A stretch of DNA of 56,123 nucleotides from contig JAOQAP010000015.1 in NCBI GenBank assembly GCA_025963465.1, positions 1 through 56,123 on the forward strand, given 5' to 3'. The DNA is from Flavipsychrobacter sp. (GTDB taxonomy: Bacteria > Bacteroidota > Bacteroidia > Chitinophagales > Chitinophagaceae). The position numbers and the translations under genes were made by a program. This document shows positions 16,852 through 24,765 of the stretch, piece by piece. The notes under the pieces were generated by a model that saw nothing but the letters and a program-made list of their open reading frames with translations, made no database searches and was not told the DNA's origin. Numbering within the stretch: the stretch's first letter is position 1; the number at the start of each line of letters is the position of its first letter.

Positions 16852-17701
16852 AGTTTTAAGTAATTAGTAATTTGTAATTGGGAATTTGGATTGTTACCTG
16901 ACATAGTGTTACTATATAGGTATCCTATTACCCTTCATCAATCTATATTCCAAACTGTTTTATTTGACAAATTGACAGGAAGAAGGCGAATGTGGCAAGA
17001 CGCTGAGGTGTTATTTATTATTTTCATATTGCTCCCGTCTATGCAGCCGGGCGGGCAATTTCCTGCAAAAATTATTGCTCCCGCCTATTCAGTCGGGCAG
17101 GCACATTGCAATTGATTTTCAATTACTTAGGCTCAAAATTGCAATATTCTTGCTCACTTTTTGCTCAATTCTTGCACAAGAGACACACAGCACTTCCGGT
17201 TGCAGGGAAAAATGGTGGCGGAAGTATGGGTGTTGGTATTCAATTGTTTATGCTTTAGAAGTTGCGGGATCGCTTCCGGTTTTTGCGGGAGCGGAAGTTT
17301 GCCCTCTATTACTATTGTCTGAACCGGGATTCTCCCTCCTTCGCTGATATGCTACGGCGGGCGAAGAAGGATTTTGGGAATGCCAGGCTTCTTGTACTGC
17401 ACTACTTCCGGATCTCCGGAAAAAAATGCGTTTAGTAATTAGTGTTGATAATCAATTACCTGCATTTTTAAAACTGCGGGATCGCTTCCGGTTTCTGCAA
17501 AAGCGGAGGTTTTCACATGGCTTGCGGTATTAGCAGGAACTATTTTATCGCAAAATGGATGCCAGAGTGGGAAGCTTTTGGAGGAAGATATCCACAAATT
17601 TTGTGTGATATTCATCATTAACATGTTGATAATGAAATACCGTTATTAAACGGTATAAACATTGCATTAATTTAGCATTATTTGCAATAAATATCTAAGT
17701 A
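16852..17701. repeat. 850-base repeat-rich gap upstream of the NACHT gene
   Basis: No convincing gene is present; the short frames here lack recognisable features. The gap contains several duplicated elements. A 22-mer at 16874-16895 (GTAATTGGGAATTTGG...) recurs at 24006-24027 with one change. Two 31-base copies (ATTGCTCCCG... with a CCCG/CGGG hairpin) lie at 17028-17058 and 17074-17104. Two 37-base copies (GCGGGATCGCTTCCGG..., containing CTTCCG/CGGAAG) lie at 17264-17300 and 17476-17512. An element at 17331-17378 (CTCCTTCGCT...GGCGGGCGAAG) recurs at about 23967-23999. These are dispersed, partly palindromic non-coding repeats. Confidence 0.7.
17637..17656. promoter_or_regulatory. Palindrome upstream of the NACHT gene
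   Basis: ATACCGTT-ATTA-AACGGTAT is a perfect 8-bp inverted repeat with a 4-base spacer, 45 bases before the NACHT start codon. The symmetry, spacing and position suit an operator for a dimeric repressor, but no regulator gene is adjacent. It could also be a small hairpin. Confidence 0.4.
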
Positions 17702-20700
17702 ATGAAAATGACTTTTTTTGATTCACTTTCAACATTTAAAAAAACAGCAATTTTTGCGGTTATTGTTTTATTATTTTCGGGTTTATTGTATTTCGTGCAC
17801 GGAAAATTTATTGGCGAAATCTCAATAATATTTGTTTTTATTTTTTTAGTTATTTTTTGCAAAAGTATTTGGTTATCAGAGGATAATAGTAAAGTTATTC
17901 AGAAGTGCTTATTTGGATTGGCACTTGCAATTATTGCTAGTTATAATTTTTGGAATAGTTATATAGACAACTTACTTGGTCCTATCCTCAAGTATTATGT
18001 TAAAGGAGTACCCAAAATTGAAAATCTGTCATCGCCAATTAGCATTATTCTATCTCTTTTTTTAATTGGTTTAATTAGCTTTTGGGTAAGAGATAATACT
18101 GTAATGAGAGAACATTCAGGGACTATCAATAAAGAATTTCCTGATAAATCATTTGCTAATCGTTTATCTAATTTTACGAGGGTCTTAAGGAATTATTTAG
18201 AAAATATAGATATTGAAATTAATTGGAATGATTATTATTTTACCCCTTTGGAGGCTGAAGTAGAAGTTATCAACAGTAGTACTAATAAAAAAATAAAAAG
18301 AGTTACAGATCTTTTAAAGGCAATTAAATCCGATTATAAAAGCCAAGTTTTTTTAATTATAGGAGATCCTGGTTCGGGCAAAAGTACTGCACTGCGAAAA
18401 CTTGCTGGGGAATTACTAAAAGAAATAAATAAAACTGGAAAAGTACCAGTTTATATTAATTTAAAAGATTGGCAGAGCAACAAAACATGGACAATTGATT
18501 CGCCACCTACAGCAATAGATATATATGATTTTGTTGTAGATCATTTAAAAAAACGTGGTGACATTTTTGCAAATGAATTTATAGATGATTATTTCAAAAA
18601 GATGCACGAGAATGGTAGACTCTTTTTTTTACTAGACTCGTTTGATGAAATACCAGAAATATTAGACGCTGATGAAAACTCATGGATCGTCGATGCGTTC
18701 TCCGATGCATTTTATACTTTTTTAGCAGGGGCAACTGAATCGCGAGGGATTTTATCTTCAAGAATATTTAGGAAGCCGACAGCGAAATTTAAAACGAAAA
18801 CTACACTTGAATTACGTCCGTTTTCTGAAGCTAAAATAGAACAATCATTTCTTAAAGCCTTAAGCAATCTTAAACCGAATTTCTTCAGGGAATTCTTTAA
18901 ATCACATTCTGACCTTATTCCTATAGCAAGAAATCCATTTAGTGCAGCTTTAATTATACAGTATCTAAAGGAAAATAATATGAATTTTCCTAAAAATCAA
19001 TATGAGATTTATAACAGCTATATAAAAAAAAGGCTATCTAAATGCGAAGAAAACATTAAAAAAAATTCACTGTCTATAGATGAGATAATTGATTTTACTA
19101 CAAATCTTTCCTTTTATATTTTTTCTACTCAAAAGCTAGGCTTAGAAATTAAAATAGAAGAAGTCTATCGTAGCTTTCCTCGCGTAAAAAAAAATAAAAT
19201 AGATGCAATCCTTTCTATTTTAGTTTATGCGAAAATTGCTCGACAAGGAGTACAAGATAAAAAATTCAGTTTTGTTCATCGAAGATTTAATGAATATTTC
19301 GTTGTACTAAAGTTTATACAAGAGCCAGCAAATATTAACTTCCAATCTATTCCAAATGATTCTCGATGGAGAGACGCATTAGTTTTATATTGTGAAGTTG
19401 CAGGATATAACGAAGCTGTAAAAATTGCTAATTTTTGTTGGCAAACAATAAGTGAAATTGATAAACCCAATGACCTGCGTTCAATTCACTGTGTGAGATT
19501 TTTAAATGACGCATTTAAGGGAAGGACTGAGTGCATAGAAGAATTCAGAGATGAGTTAGCAAAATTTATAACAAAACAGATAGAACCCAATAAAAATATA
19601 ATTTCTGCAAAACTTGCAATAGAATCAGTAGGATTATTAAAAGATAGTGATATTAATAGCGTAATAATTAAAGCTATAAATCTAAAAATTGATTGGTTAG
19701 AACAAGAGGCAATTAAGTCCTGTAAATATATATCAACTGTCAATGAGGATTTAGAAGGGCAAATTATCCAAACAATCTATAACATAGATATTATTACTTT
19801 TCTTGAAAAATATAGCGATTTAAAATTTTCATTTAGTTTATCTGAAGGATTTTCAAGCATACAAAAAAAAATAGAGTTAAAATATGTCGAATGCTTAGTT
19901 ACTGTAGTAATAAACGTGATAACTTTTCTTTTTTATCCATTAATGTATTTATTATCAATATCATCTTTTTTATTAATATGCTTTTTATTCATATACATAT
20001 TGAGAGTCCCTAATGAAGACAAATCAAATTTAGAAATAGAAGCCAGTTCTAAAAACGTTACGTCTTCCAAAGTTGATTCAAAGATTAAACAGCATATTTA
20101 TTTAAAATACCCTGTAAGATTTTTACTTAAGCTAGTGGACTTTAATCTCACAATGTTAGTCAAACTTTTACCCCTATGTATTTCTATTATTTGTTTTAAT
20201 TCGCCAGCAGAAAAATTTGTCAATCCATTTAATTTAAATTCACATCATTTAGGAGTTATACTATTATGTATTAATATATTGTCGCTATTTAATTTTTCTA
20301 AAATTATCAATTTGGACTTTAGAATAGAAAAAGAAGAATACAAAAAATATTTTTACGGCATTATGCAATTCGGCTTATTAGGTATTTTGTATATTGGAAT
20401 GGGTCAGGCAATTGAGAAATTAACACATTATGTTAAACCATTACATTTAATTACTTTTTTGTGTTCGATTATGGTAATAATATTTTTTCCCGCCGCCATA
20501 AAAAATCATATCCAATATTTTCGGTTAAAAAATTTTTATAAGAATGTGAATTTCGATAAACTTAATGAGAGAGAATATATATATGAAGTATTTACTTTAT
20601 TAAATGCATCCACAGATTTACAAAACAAAATATTAAGATATTTAGAGACTAATGTTAACGAAGTGATTGGTAATTGGCCGGATGAGAATTTTTTAGTGAT

Positions 20701-20767
20701 TTCTGAAAATCAACAAATTGTTAGAATTGCAAGGCTTGAAGAGAAGTGGCTAAAACTAAATAAATAG
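17702..20767 (+). CDS. Membrane-anchored NACHT-family STAND NTPase
   Basis: This 1021-residue protein has a four-helix N-terminal membrane region (about 14-34, 38-55, 66-82, 112-129) and then a linker. The NACHT module follows: Walker A GDPGSGKST (221-229), Walker B RLFFLLDSFDEIPE (306-319, with the NACHT-type D-S-x-D-E) and a sensor-like ILSSRIF (350-356). A winged-helix/helical region follows with FVHRRFNEYF, typical of NACHT C-lobes, then alpha-helical text to about 730. Several more membrane helices follow (about 737-775, 815-835, 850-870, 885-905, 920-940). NACHT proteins of this general design include bacterial antiphage NLR-like proteins, so an immune role is plausible but unproven. 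No protease or nuclease effector is visible, and the membrane segments could be the effector. The gene is far more AT-rich than its neighbours, stands alone, and follows a repeat-rich gap, which suggests transfer. Confidence 0.88.
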   Translation: MKMTFFDSLSTFKKTAIFAVIVLLFSGLLYFVHGKFIGEISIIFVFIFLVIFCKSIWLSEDNSKVIQKCLFGLALAIIASYNFWNSYIDNLLGPILKYYVKGVPKIENLSSPISIILSLFLIGLISFWVRDNTVMREHSGTINKEFPDKSFANRLSNFTRVLRNYLENIDIEINWNDYYFTPLEAEVEVINSSTNKKIKRVTDLLKAIKSDYKSQVFLIIGDPGSGKSTALRKLAGELLKEINKTGKVPVYINLKDWQSNKTWTIDSPPTAIDIYDFVVDHLKKRGDIFANEFIDDYFKKMHENGRLFFLLDSFDEIPEILDADENSWIVDAFSDAFYTFLAGATESRGILSSRIFRKPTAKFKTKTTLELRPFSEAKIEQSFLKALSNLKPNFFREFFKSHSDLIPIARNPFSAALIIQYLKENNMNFPKNQYEIYNSYIKKRLSKCEENIKKNSLSIDEIIDFTTNLSFYIFSTQKLGLEIKIEEVYRSFPRVKKNKIDAILSILVYAKIARQGVQDKKFSFVHRRFNEYFVVLKFIQEPANINFQSIPNDSRWRDALVLYCEVAGYNEAVKIANFCWQTISEIDKPNDLRSIHCVRFLNDAFKGRTECIEEFRDELAKFITKQIEPNKNIISAKLAIESVGLLKDSDINSVIIKAINLKIDWLEQEAIKSCKYISTVNEDLEGQIIQTIYNIDIITFLEKYSDLKFSFSLSEGFSSIQKKIELKYVECLVTVVINVITFLFYPLMYLLSISSFLLICFLFIYILRVPNEDKSNLEIEASSKNVTSSKVDSKIKQHIYLKYPVRFLLKLVDFNLTMLVKLLPLCISIICFNSPAEKFVNPFNLNSHHLGVILLCINILSLFNFSKIINLDFRIEKEEYKKYFYGIMQFGLLGILYIGMGQAIEKLTHYVKPLHLITFLCSIMVIIFFPAAIKNHIQYFRLKNFYKNVNFDKLNEREYIYEVFTLLNASTDLQNKILRYLETNVNEVIGNWPDENFLVISENQQIVRIARLEEKWLKLNK

Positions 20768-20843
20768 CTTCATAAAAGTCGGAAGCAAGCCTGTTAAGCC
20801 TAGTCTCCAAACGGCGTTGTTGCATGATTAGCGAAGCAAACCA

Positions 20844-21638
20844 TTATCGTTCCCTCACAATCCGGAACCCCAGCGTTTTCCAGCGGGCGCCGGTATCCAC
20901 TTTTGCACTGCCGCCCTGGCTGCGGTAAGTTGCAGATAGATATTCGGGTTTGGTGAGGTAACTGCCGCCACGGGCTATTTTGTATTTTCCTGTGGCGGGC
21001 CCTGTGGGGTTGTTGCTTGCGCGCAGTTTGTAGTAGTCGGCATCATACCAGTCGCTGCACCATTCCAGTGTATTGCCGCTCATGTCGTACAGGCCCAGCT
21101 CATTTGGTTCTTTGAGACCTACGGGGTGTGTTTTGTCGGCATCGGTAATGTAGTGGTCGCCGCACCAGGCTACACTGTTATAGTTGTTGCTGCCGCTGTA
21201 GGCGTAGTGTTTGCTTCTGCTACCACCACGTGCTGCATATTCCCATTCTGCCTCGGTAGGCAGGCGGTAGTGCTTGCCGGTCATTTTGTTCAGGTTGTAG
21301 AGAAACTCCTGTATGTCGCCCCAGCTGCGGCCGTCTACAGGGCATGTGGGGCAGTTGGTGTGATCGCTGAGGTTGTAATGCACCACGCTCTCCCATTGCT
21401 GTTGTGTTACTTCGTACTTGCCTATGTAGTAGCCATCAAGCGTTACCCGGTGTATGGGTTGCTCATCGGGGTTGTTGTTGCTGCCCATATCGAAGCTGCC
21501 GCCCTGTACGAGGATCATTTCAATGTCGGTCTCTTTGTCTATGTGCTCTACGTAGCGGCCGTCCTTGTCTATAGTGCGTGTTATTTCCTGCGCGTGGGCA
21601 ATAGCGGTGCATAGGAGTATAGTGATGAGGTAGCGCAT
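20844..21638 (-). CDS. Secreted SUMF1/FGE-like protein
   Basis: A 264-residue protein with a signal peptide (RYLITILLCTAIAHA-QE) and an FGE-sulfatase fold. Family motifs are MILVQGGSFDMGSNNNPDEQPIHRVTLDGYYIGKYEVT..., HYRLPTEAEWEYAARGG, GLYDMSGNTLEWCSDWY, ARGGSYL and LGFRIVRE. The paired catalytic cysteines of true formylglycine-generating enzymes are not visible by eye in the ARGGSY...GFR segment, so it is probably a non-catalytic or differently acting member. It converges on the NACHT gene with only 76 bases between stops, so the two are not an operon. A homologous gene lies at 52919-53692. Confidence 0.9.
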   Translation of the reverse strand: MRYLITILLCTAIAHAQEITRTIDKDGRYVEHIDKETDIEMILVQGGSFDMGSNNNPDEQPIHRVTLDGYYIGKYEVTQQQWESVVHYNLSDHTNCPTCPVDGRSWGDIQEFLYNLNKMTGKHYRLPTEAEWEYAARGGSRSKHYAYSGSNNYNSVAWCGDHYITDADKTHPVGLKEPNELGLYDMSGNTLEWCSDWYDADYYKLRASNNPTGPATGKYKIARGGSYLTKPEYLSATYRSQGGSAKVDTGARWKTLGFRIVRER

Positions 21639-21701
21639 GAGATAAAGTTAGTGATTCTGTTGCGTATGCGCGAGTAGAGAGAAGAGGCTGTCATAGGGAA
21701 T

Positions 21702-22040
21702 GCTATTGGACAGTTTCCGATGCGAGACGGATCCTTCGTTCCTCAGGATGACAAAAGCGAGTAGTATGTGTTACGTAGAGATGAGCTGCGCTCGTGTTTT
21801 GACAAACACGTTCCTCAGGATGACAAAAACGAGTAGGTCTGTGTTATGTAGAGATCCTTCGTTCCTCAGGATGACAAAAGCAAGTAGTATGTGTTGCTAG
21901 GTTAAGCATGTCATAATCGCCGAGGCTTTCCCGATAGGCATCGGGATAGGCTATCATGACAGGGATTGCTATCGGACTGTTTCCGATGCGAGACGGATCC
22001 TTCGTTCCTCAGGATGACAAAAACGAGTATACAAAAGCGA
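21702..22040. repeat. Cluster of dispersed palindromic repeats (first cluster)
   Basis: Units with the core CCTTCGTTCCTCAGGATGAC followed by AAAA(G/A)CGAGTA occur at 21730-21762, 21853-21886 and 21996-22028. A variant at 21775-21835 replaces the front with GATGAGCTGCGCTCGTGTTTTGAC and keeps the TTCCTCAGGATGAC tail; its CGTGTTT/AAACACG arms form a hairpin. A leading segment (TTTCCGATGCGAGACG) precedes two of the units, so the larger repeat is about 65 bases. A separate hairpin TCCCGAT-AGGC-ATCGGGA lies at 21929-21946. Frames through these repeats show 'FLRMTKAS' text that I regard as non-coding. Confidence 0.88.
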
Positions 22041-22060
22041 GTGCGTATAAGGAATTAGGG

Positions 22061-22309
22061 TCAGGATGCTAAAACAGTACAGTTGCGGGGCTTAATGATC
22101 TTTACCGGTATGCCGATGGCGGTTTTCATGCGGAAGTAGGTATCGGCTTTCTGGTCGTAGTACCATTTCTCCAGCTTCGCCGGCTTAGGTACATAGATGA
22201 ACCGGATCTGTCCCAGCCATGTTTGTTTTATGATGACATACTGTGTGGCGCGTGCATTGATGCTGCAAATAACCGCCAATAGTAACAGGACAGATCTGAA
22301 ACGTTTCAT
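22061..22309 (-). CDS. Small secreted protein, family member A
   Basis: An 82-residue protein with a signal peptide (KRFRSVLLLLAVICSINARA-TQ). The mature part is about 60 residues: YVIIKQTWLGQIRFIYVPKPAKLEKWYYDQ, then YFRMKTAIGIPVKIIKPRNC. It is clearly paralogous to the protein at 24766-25029, sharing YVII-QT--GQIRF-YVP-P--L-KWY-D and KT-IGIPV-I-KPR. That conservation between two separate loci is the evidence that it is a real gene. I do not recognise the family. It is aromatic and basic with no catalytic motif. It stands alone beside the repeat cluster. Confidence 0.72.
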   Translation of the reverse strand: MKRFRSVLLLLAVICSINARATQYVIIKQTWLGQIRFIYVPKPAKLEKWYYDQKADTYFRMKTAIGIPVKIIKPRNCTVLAS

Positions 22310-22439
22310 AAGGTTTTAGTACTTTAAATAAATAACAATAAAAACGTGCCAATGATGGGAAGAGTAACGGAACATAGATTATATTATGGTATTAACAACC
22401 TGTGGCTATTTGTGGCACGATTGTGGTCAATGCCTAACT

Positions 22440-23231
22440 ATGAAAAACAAAATAATACTGACGGGCCTGCTGCTTTCGATGGCAGCTACCACTTTTTACT
22501 CCTGTAAAAAGAAAGACGACAATAATAATACAACTGCAACGTCAACTGTAAGTATGCATCTGACGGATGATCCGGCAAACTACGAACACTTGTATCTTGA
22601 TATTAAATCTGTAGAGGTGACGATGTCCGGCAGTAGTGCTATCACATTGGTTCCTTTGCGTGCAGGTATTTACGATTTGCTGAAATTCAGGAATGGCCTG
22701 GATACATTGCTGGTAAGAACCACCGTGCCTACAGGTACAGTAAGCCAGATAAGGCTGATACTGGGCGACAACAGTAGTATAGTAGAGGGTGGGGTAGTGT
22801 ACCCGCTCAGTACGCCGTCTGCACAGGAAAGCGGTGTAAAACTGAACCTGAACCAGACCTTTACAGCCGGTGGTGCATATGATATATGGATAGACTTTGA
22901 CGCTGCGAAATCGATACTGAAAACAGGCAATGGTAAGTATAAACTGAAACCGGTGATCAGGGCGTACAGCAGTGTGACACTGGGCCGTATAAAAGGTTAT
23001 GTATTGCCGCTAAATGCACTAGCTACAGTATATGCTGTAAACGGAACGGATACCGCAGCTGCTATTGCAGATCCTATAGATGGTTTCTTTTCTATCAATG
23101 GTCTTACCGCTGCAGATTACACTTTGCTGGTATTGCCGGGCACTCCACTATTACAGGTCTATTCACAGTCGACTGTGCATGTAGCCTACGGAGTGGAAGC
23201 CAATGTTGGTACGATCACATTGCATCCTTAG
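22440..23231 (+). CDS. DUF4382-like lipoprotein
   Basis: A 263-residue lipoprotein. The start at ATG 22440 gives MKNKIILTGLLLSMAATTFYSC-KKKDD with a lipobox Cys; an upstream in-frame ATG would put 18 extra residues before the signal. The mature part begins STVSMHLTDDPANYEHLYLDIKSVEVTMSG, the typical opening of DUF4382 proteins. It continues with the YDLLKFRNGLDTLLVRTTVPTG and QIRLILGDNSSIVEGG blocks, and ends in a short carboxypeptidase-regulatory-like beta domain (VTLGRIKGYVLPLNALATVYAVN to VGTITLHP). DUF4382 proteins are outer-membrane-associated and of unknown function. The gene is monocistronic and ends in a strong terminator. Confidence 0.88.
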   Translation: MKNKIILTGLLLSMAATTFYSCKKKDDNNNTTATSTVSMHLTDDPANYEHLYLDIKSVEVTMSGSSAITLVPLRAGIYDLLKFRNGLDTLLVRTTVPTGTVSQIRLILGDNSSIVEGGVVYPLSTPSAQESGVKLNLNQTFTAGGAYDIWIDFDAAKSILKTGNGKYKLKPVIRAYSSVTLGRIKGYVLPLNALATVYAVNGTDTAAAIADPIDGFFSINGLTAADYTLLVLPGTPLLQVYSQSTVHVAYGVEANVGTITLHP

Positions 23232-23253
23232 TTAGCAGTACAACTATATTTTG

Positions 23254-23283
23254 TATCCCGCATGCCCTTAAGCATGCGGGATA
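23254..23283 (+). terminator. Terminator of the DUF4382-like gene
   Basis: A perfect 12-bp stem TATCCCGCATGC / GCATGCGGGATA with a CCTTAA loop, 23 bases after the stop. It is followed by TTATTGT rather than a long T-run. The convergent oxygenase gene ends 30 bases further on. Confidence 0.8.
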
Positions 23284-23312
23284 TTATTGTCTATAGTCAT
23301 CACAGATATTGT

Positions 23313-23906
23313 TCAAACCCGCTTCAGCCAGCCTGTGACGCTCATGCGGCTGCGCATGGCGGTGGTTACTTCATGTTCCAGCTCATTGCTCTGGAAGAAG
23401 ACGGCCTTGCGGTTGGTGGGTAGTATCTTTTGGGTGGGTTCGCCAGCCTGGTGTATCCATAGCTGACCACCGTCGGCTTCTATCCAGTCGTCATTGAGAT
23501 AGCTGATGAGGGAGTACTTACGGTTGCTGTCGTTGCGGAACTGGTCTTTGTGGCGCTTGTAAAAACTGCCCTCTTCGTAGAGCGCATAGTGGAACTCGTA
23601 GGCGTTGATGCCTGTGTAGCAGGTCTTGTTCAGGTATTCGATGAAGTGCTCTATGTGGTCCATGAAGGCAAGCTCATCGGTATGGTTGTTCTTTTTGTCC
23701 AGCCAGTGGATCTTGTCGCCACGTACTTTTTTGTCGAGGTCGGGAGTGTTGTTGCCTGTGCCGGCGCTTACCATATCGCCGTCTTCATGCAGGCGGTGTA
23801 TGTGTTGCTGCATCAGCGATGCCAGCTGCCCCGTGAGGAAAAGATCTGATATACCTACTTTGCCTGTAATAAAACTTTCTACTAACTCCTCAAATCTCTC
23901 CTGCAT
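23313..23906 (-). CDS. 2OG-Fe(II) oxygenase (SM-20/prolyl 4-hydroxylase-like)
   Basis: A 197-residue cytoplasmic dioxygenase that should use 2-oxoglutarate, O2 and Fe(II) to hydroxylate a substrate, perhaps a protein side chain. The Fe ligands are HKD (H119, D121) in GSFYKRHKDQFRND and the distal His178 in NELEHEV. Arg187 in RSRMSVTGWLKR is the likely 2OG anchor. The double-stranded beta-helix core is YEFHYALYEEGSF through ADGGQLWIHQ and KAVFFQSNELEHEV. This matches the small bacterial prolyl-hydroxylase-domain group. Its substrate is unknown and no neighbouring gene points to one. Confidence 0.9.
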   Translation of the reverse strand: MQERFEELVESFITGKVGISDLFLTGQLASLMQQHIHRLHEDGDMVSAGTGNNTPDLDKKVRGDKIHWLDKKNNHTDELAFMDHIEHFIEYLNKTCYTGINAYEFHYALYEEGSFYKRHKDQFRNDSNRKYSLISYLNDDWIEADGGQLWIHQAGEPTQKILPTNRKAVFFQSNELEHEVTTAMRSRMSVTGWLKRV

Positions 23907-23966
23907 CAGGGTGTAAGGTAGGCTTTATGGGGGAGGGTAATGGAAGTAATTCTTTTGATTGGAATT

Positions 23967-24105
23967 TCCTCCTTCGCTAAAGCTATGGCGGACGAAGGGG
24001 AATTGGTAATTGGGGATTTGGATTGTTGTTAGTGCATGTATGCTTTTATCATACTAAACCGGACTTACTCGTATTTGTCATCCTGAGGAACGAAGGATCT
24101 GGACT
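23967..24105. repeat. Dispersed repeats upstream of the GIY-YIG gene
   Basis: CTCCTTCGCTAAAGCTATGG...GACGAAGG at about 23967-23999 matches an element at 17331-17378. The 22-mer at 24006-24027 matches 16874-16895. At 24066-24105 lies one copy of the CCTTCGTTCCTCAGGATGAC repeat in reverse orientation, opposite to the copies downstream of the GIY-YIG gene. Confidence 0.8.
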
Positions 24106-24163
24106 CGCGTTTACATAATAAGGGCTTGAAATATCAGTGGCTTCTTGTTATTTTAGCAAAGCA

Positions 24164-24469
24164 ATGAAAACACTCGGAACTCATAACTATTACGTTTACA
24201 TGACCACTAACATTATAAGGTCGGTAGTGTATATAGGTATGACAAATTCATTGGAGCGTCGTATGGCAGAACATAAAGCAGAGGCTATGGGGAGAAAGAA
24301 AACTTTTTGTGGCATATACAATAGTTATTACCTGATCTACACGGAGCGTTTTCAGTATGTGCATCATGCTATAAGAAGGGAGAAGGAATTGAAGGGTTGG
24401 ACGAGGGAGAAGAAGGAAGCGCTTATTAATAGTGTTAATCCCGGGTGGGAGTTTATTGTGCTGGAGTAG
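24164..24469 (+). CDS. Small single-domain GIY-YIG protein
   Basis: A 101-residue stand-alone GIY-YIG nuclease-fold protein. I chose ATG 24164 (MKTLGTHNYYVYMTTN); an upstream in-frame codon adds only nine unrelated residues. The signature residues are Y10-V-Y12 (in place of GIY), Y23-I-G25, R32 in LERRMAEHK (with H37), Glu in YTERF, and Asn in the C-terminal NPGWE. All catalytic positions seem to be present. Such UPF0213-like proteins are common in Bacteroidota and their role is mostly unknown. The gene lies between oppositely oriented copies of the CCTTCGTTCCTCAGG repeat, which suggests some link between the protein and the repeat (inference). Confidence 0.9.
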   Translation: MKTLGTHNYYVYMTTNIIRSVVYIGMTNSLERRMAEHKAEAMGRKKTFCGIYNSYYLIYTERFQYVHHAIRREKELKGWTREKKEALINSVNPGWEFIVLE

Positions 24470-24484
24470 GTTCGTGTTACGTAG

Positions 24485-24694
24485 AGATCCTTCGTACCTC
24501 AGGATGACAAGAGCGAGTACATGCTTATGTTACGTATGCACGAGTAGAGATCCTTCGTTCCTCAGGATGACAAACGCGAGTAAACCCGGGTGGTGTAGAG
24601 ATGAGCCAGCTCGGAGCGTGGTAATGTGTTGCGTAGAGATGAGCTGCGCTCGTGTTTTGGCAAACACGTTCCTCAGGATGACAAAAGCGAGTAA
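24485..24694. repeat. Cluster of dispersed palindromic repeats (second cluster)
   Basis: Forward copies of the AGATCCTTCG(T)...CTCAGGATGAC repeat lie at 24485-24519 and 24548-24583. A 61-base variant at 24633-24693 differs from the variant at 21775-21835 at only two positions by eye. Another partial front (GTAGAGATGAGCCAGCTCGG) lies at 24595-24615. This is non-coding despite open frames. Confidence 0.88.
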
Positions 24695-24765
24695 TGGCAA
24701 AATAAGCATTACTGCCAGACCGCGTGATCAGCAGTGAGGCAGCACGAGTGAATTCTGAACATTCA

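Noticed and set aside
20768-21638. NACHT gene plus SUMF1-like gene as one defence system
   Set aside because: They are on opposite strands, the SUMF1-like protein has a signal peptide, and a paralog exists at 52.9 kb without a NACHT gene.
24432-24737. Open frame reading 'LRMTRAS/LRMTNAS' through the repeat cluster
   Set aside because: The text comes from translating dispersed repeats and has no conserved independent content.
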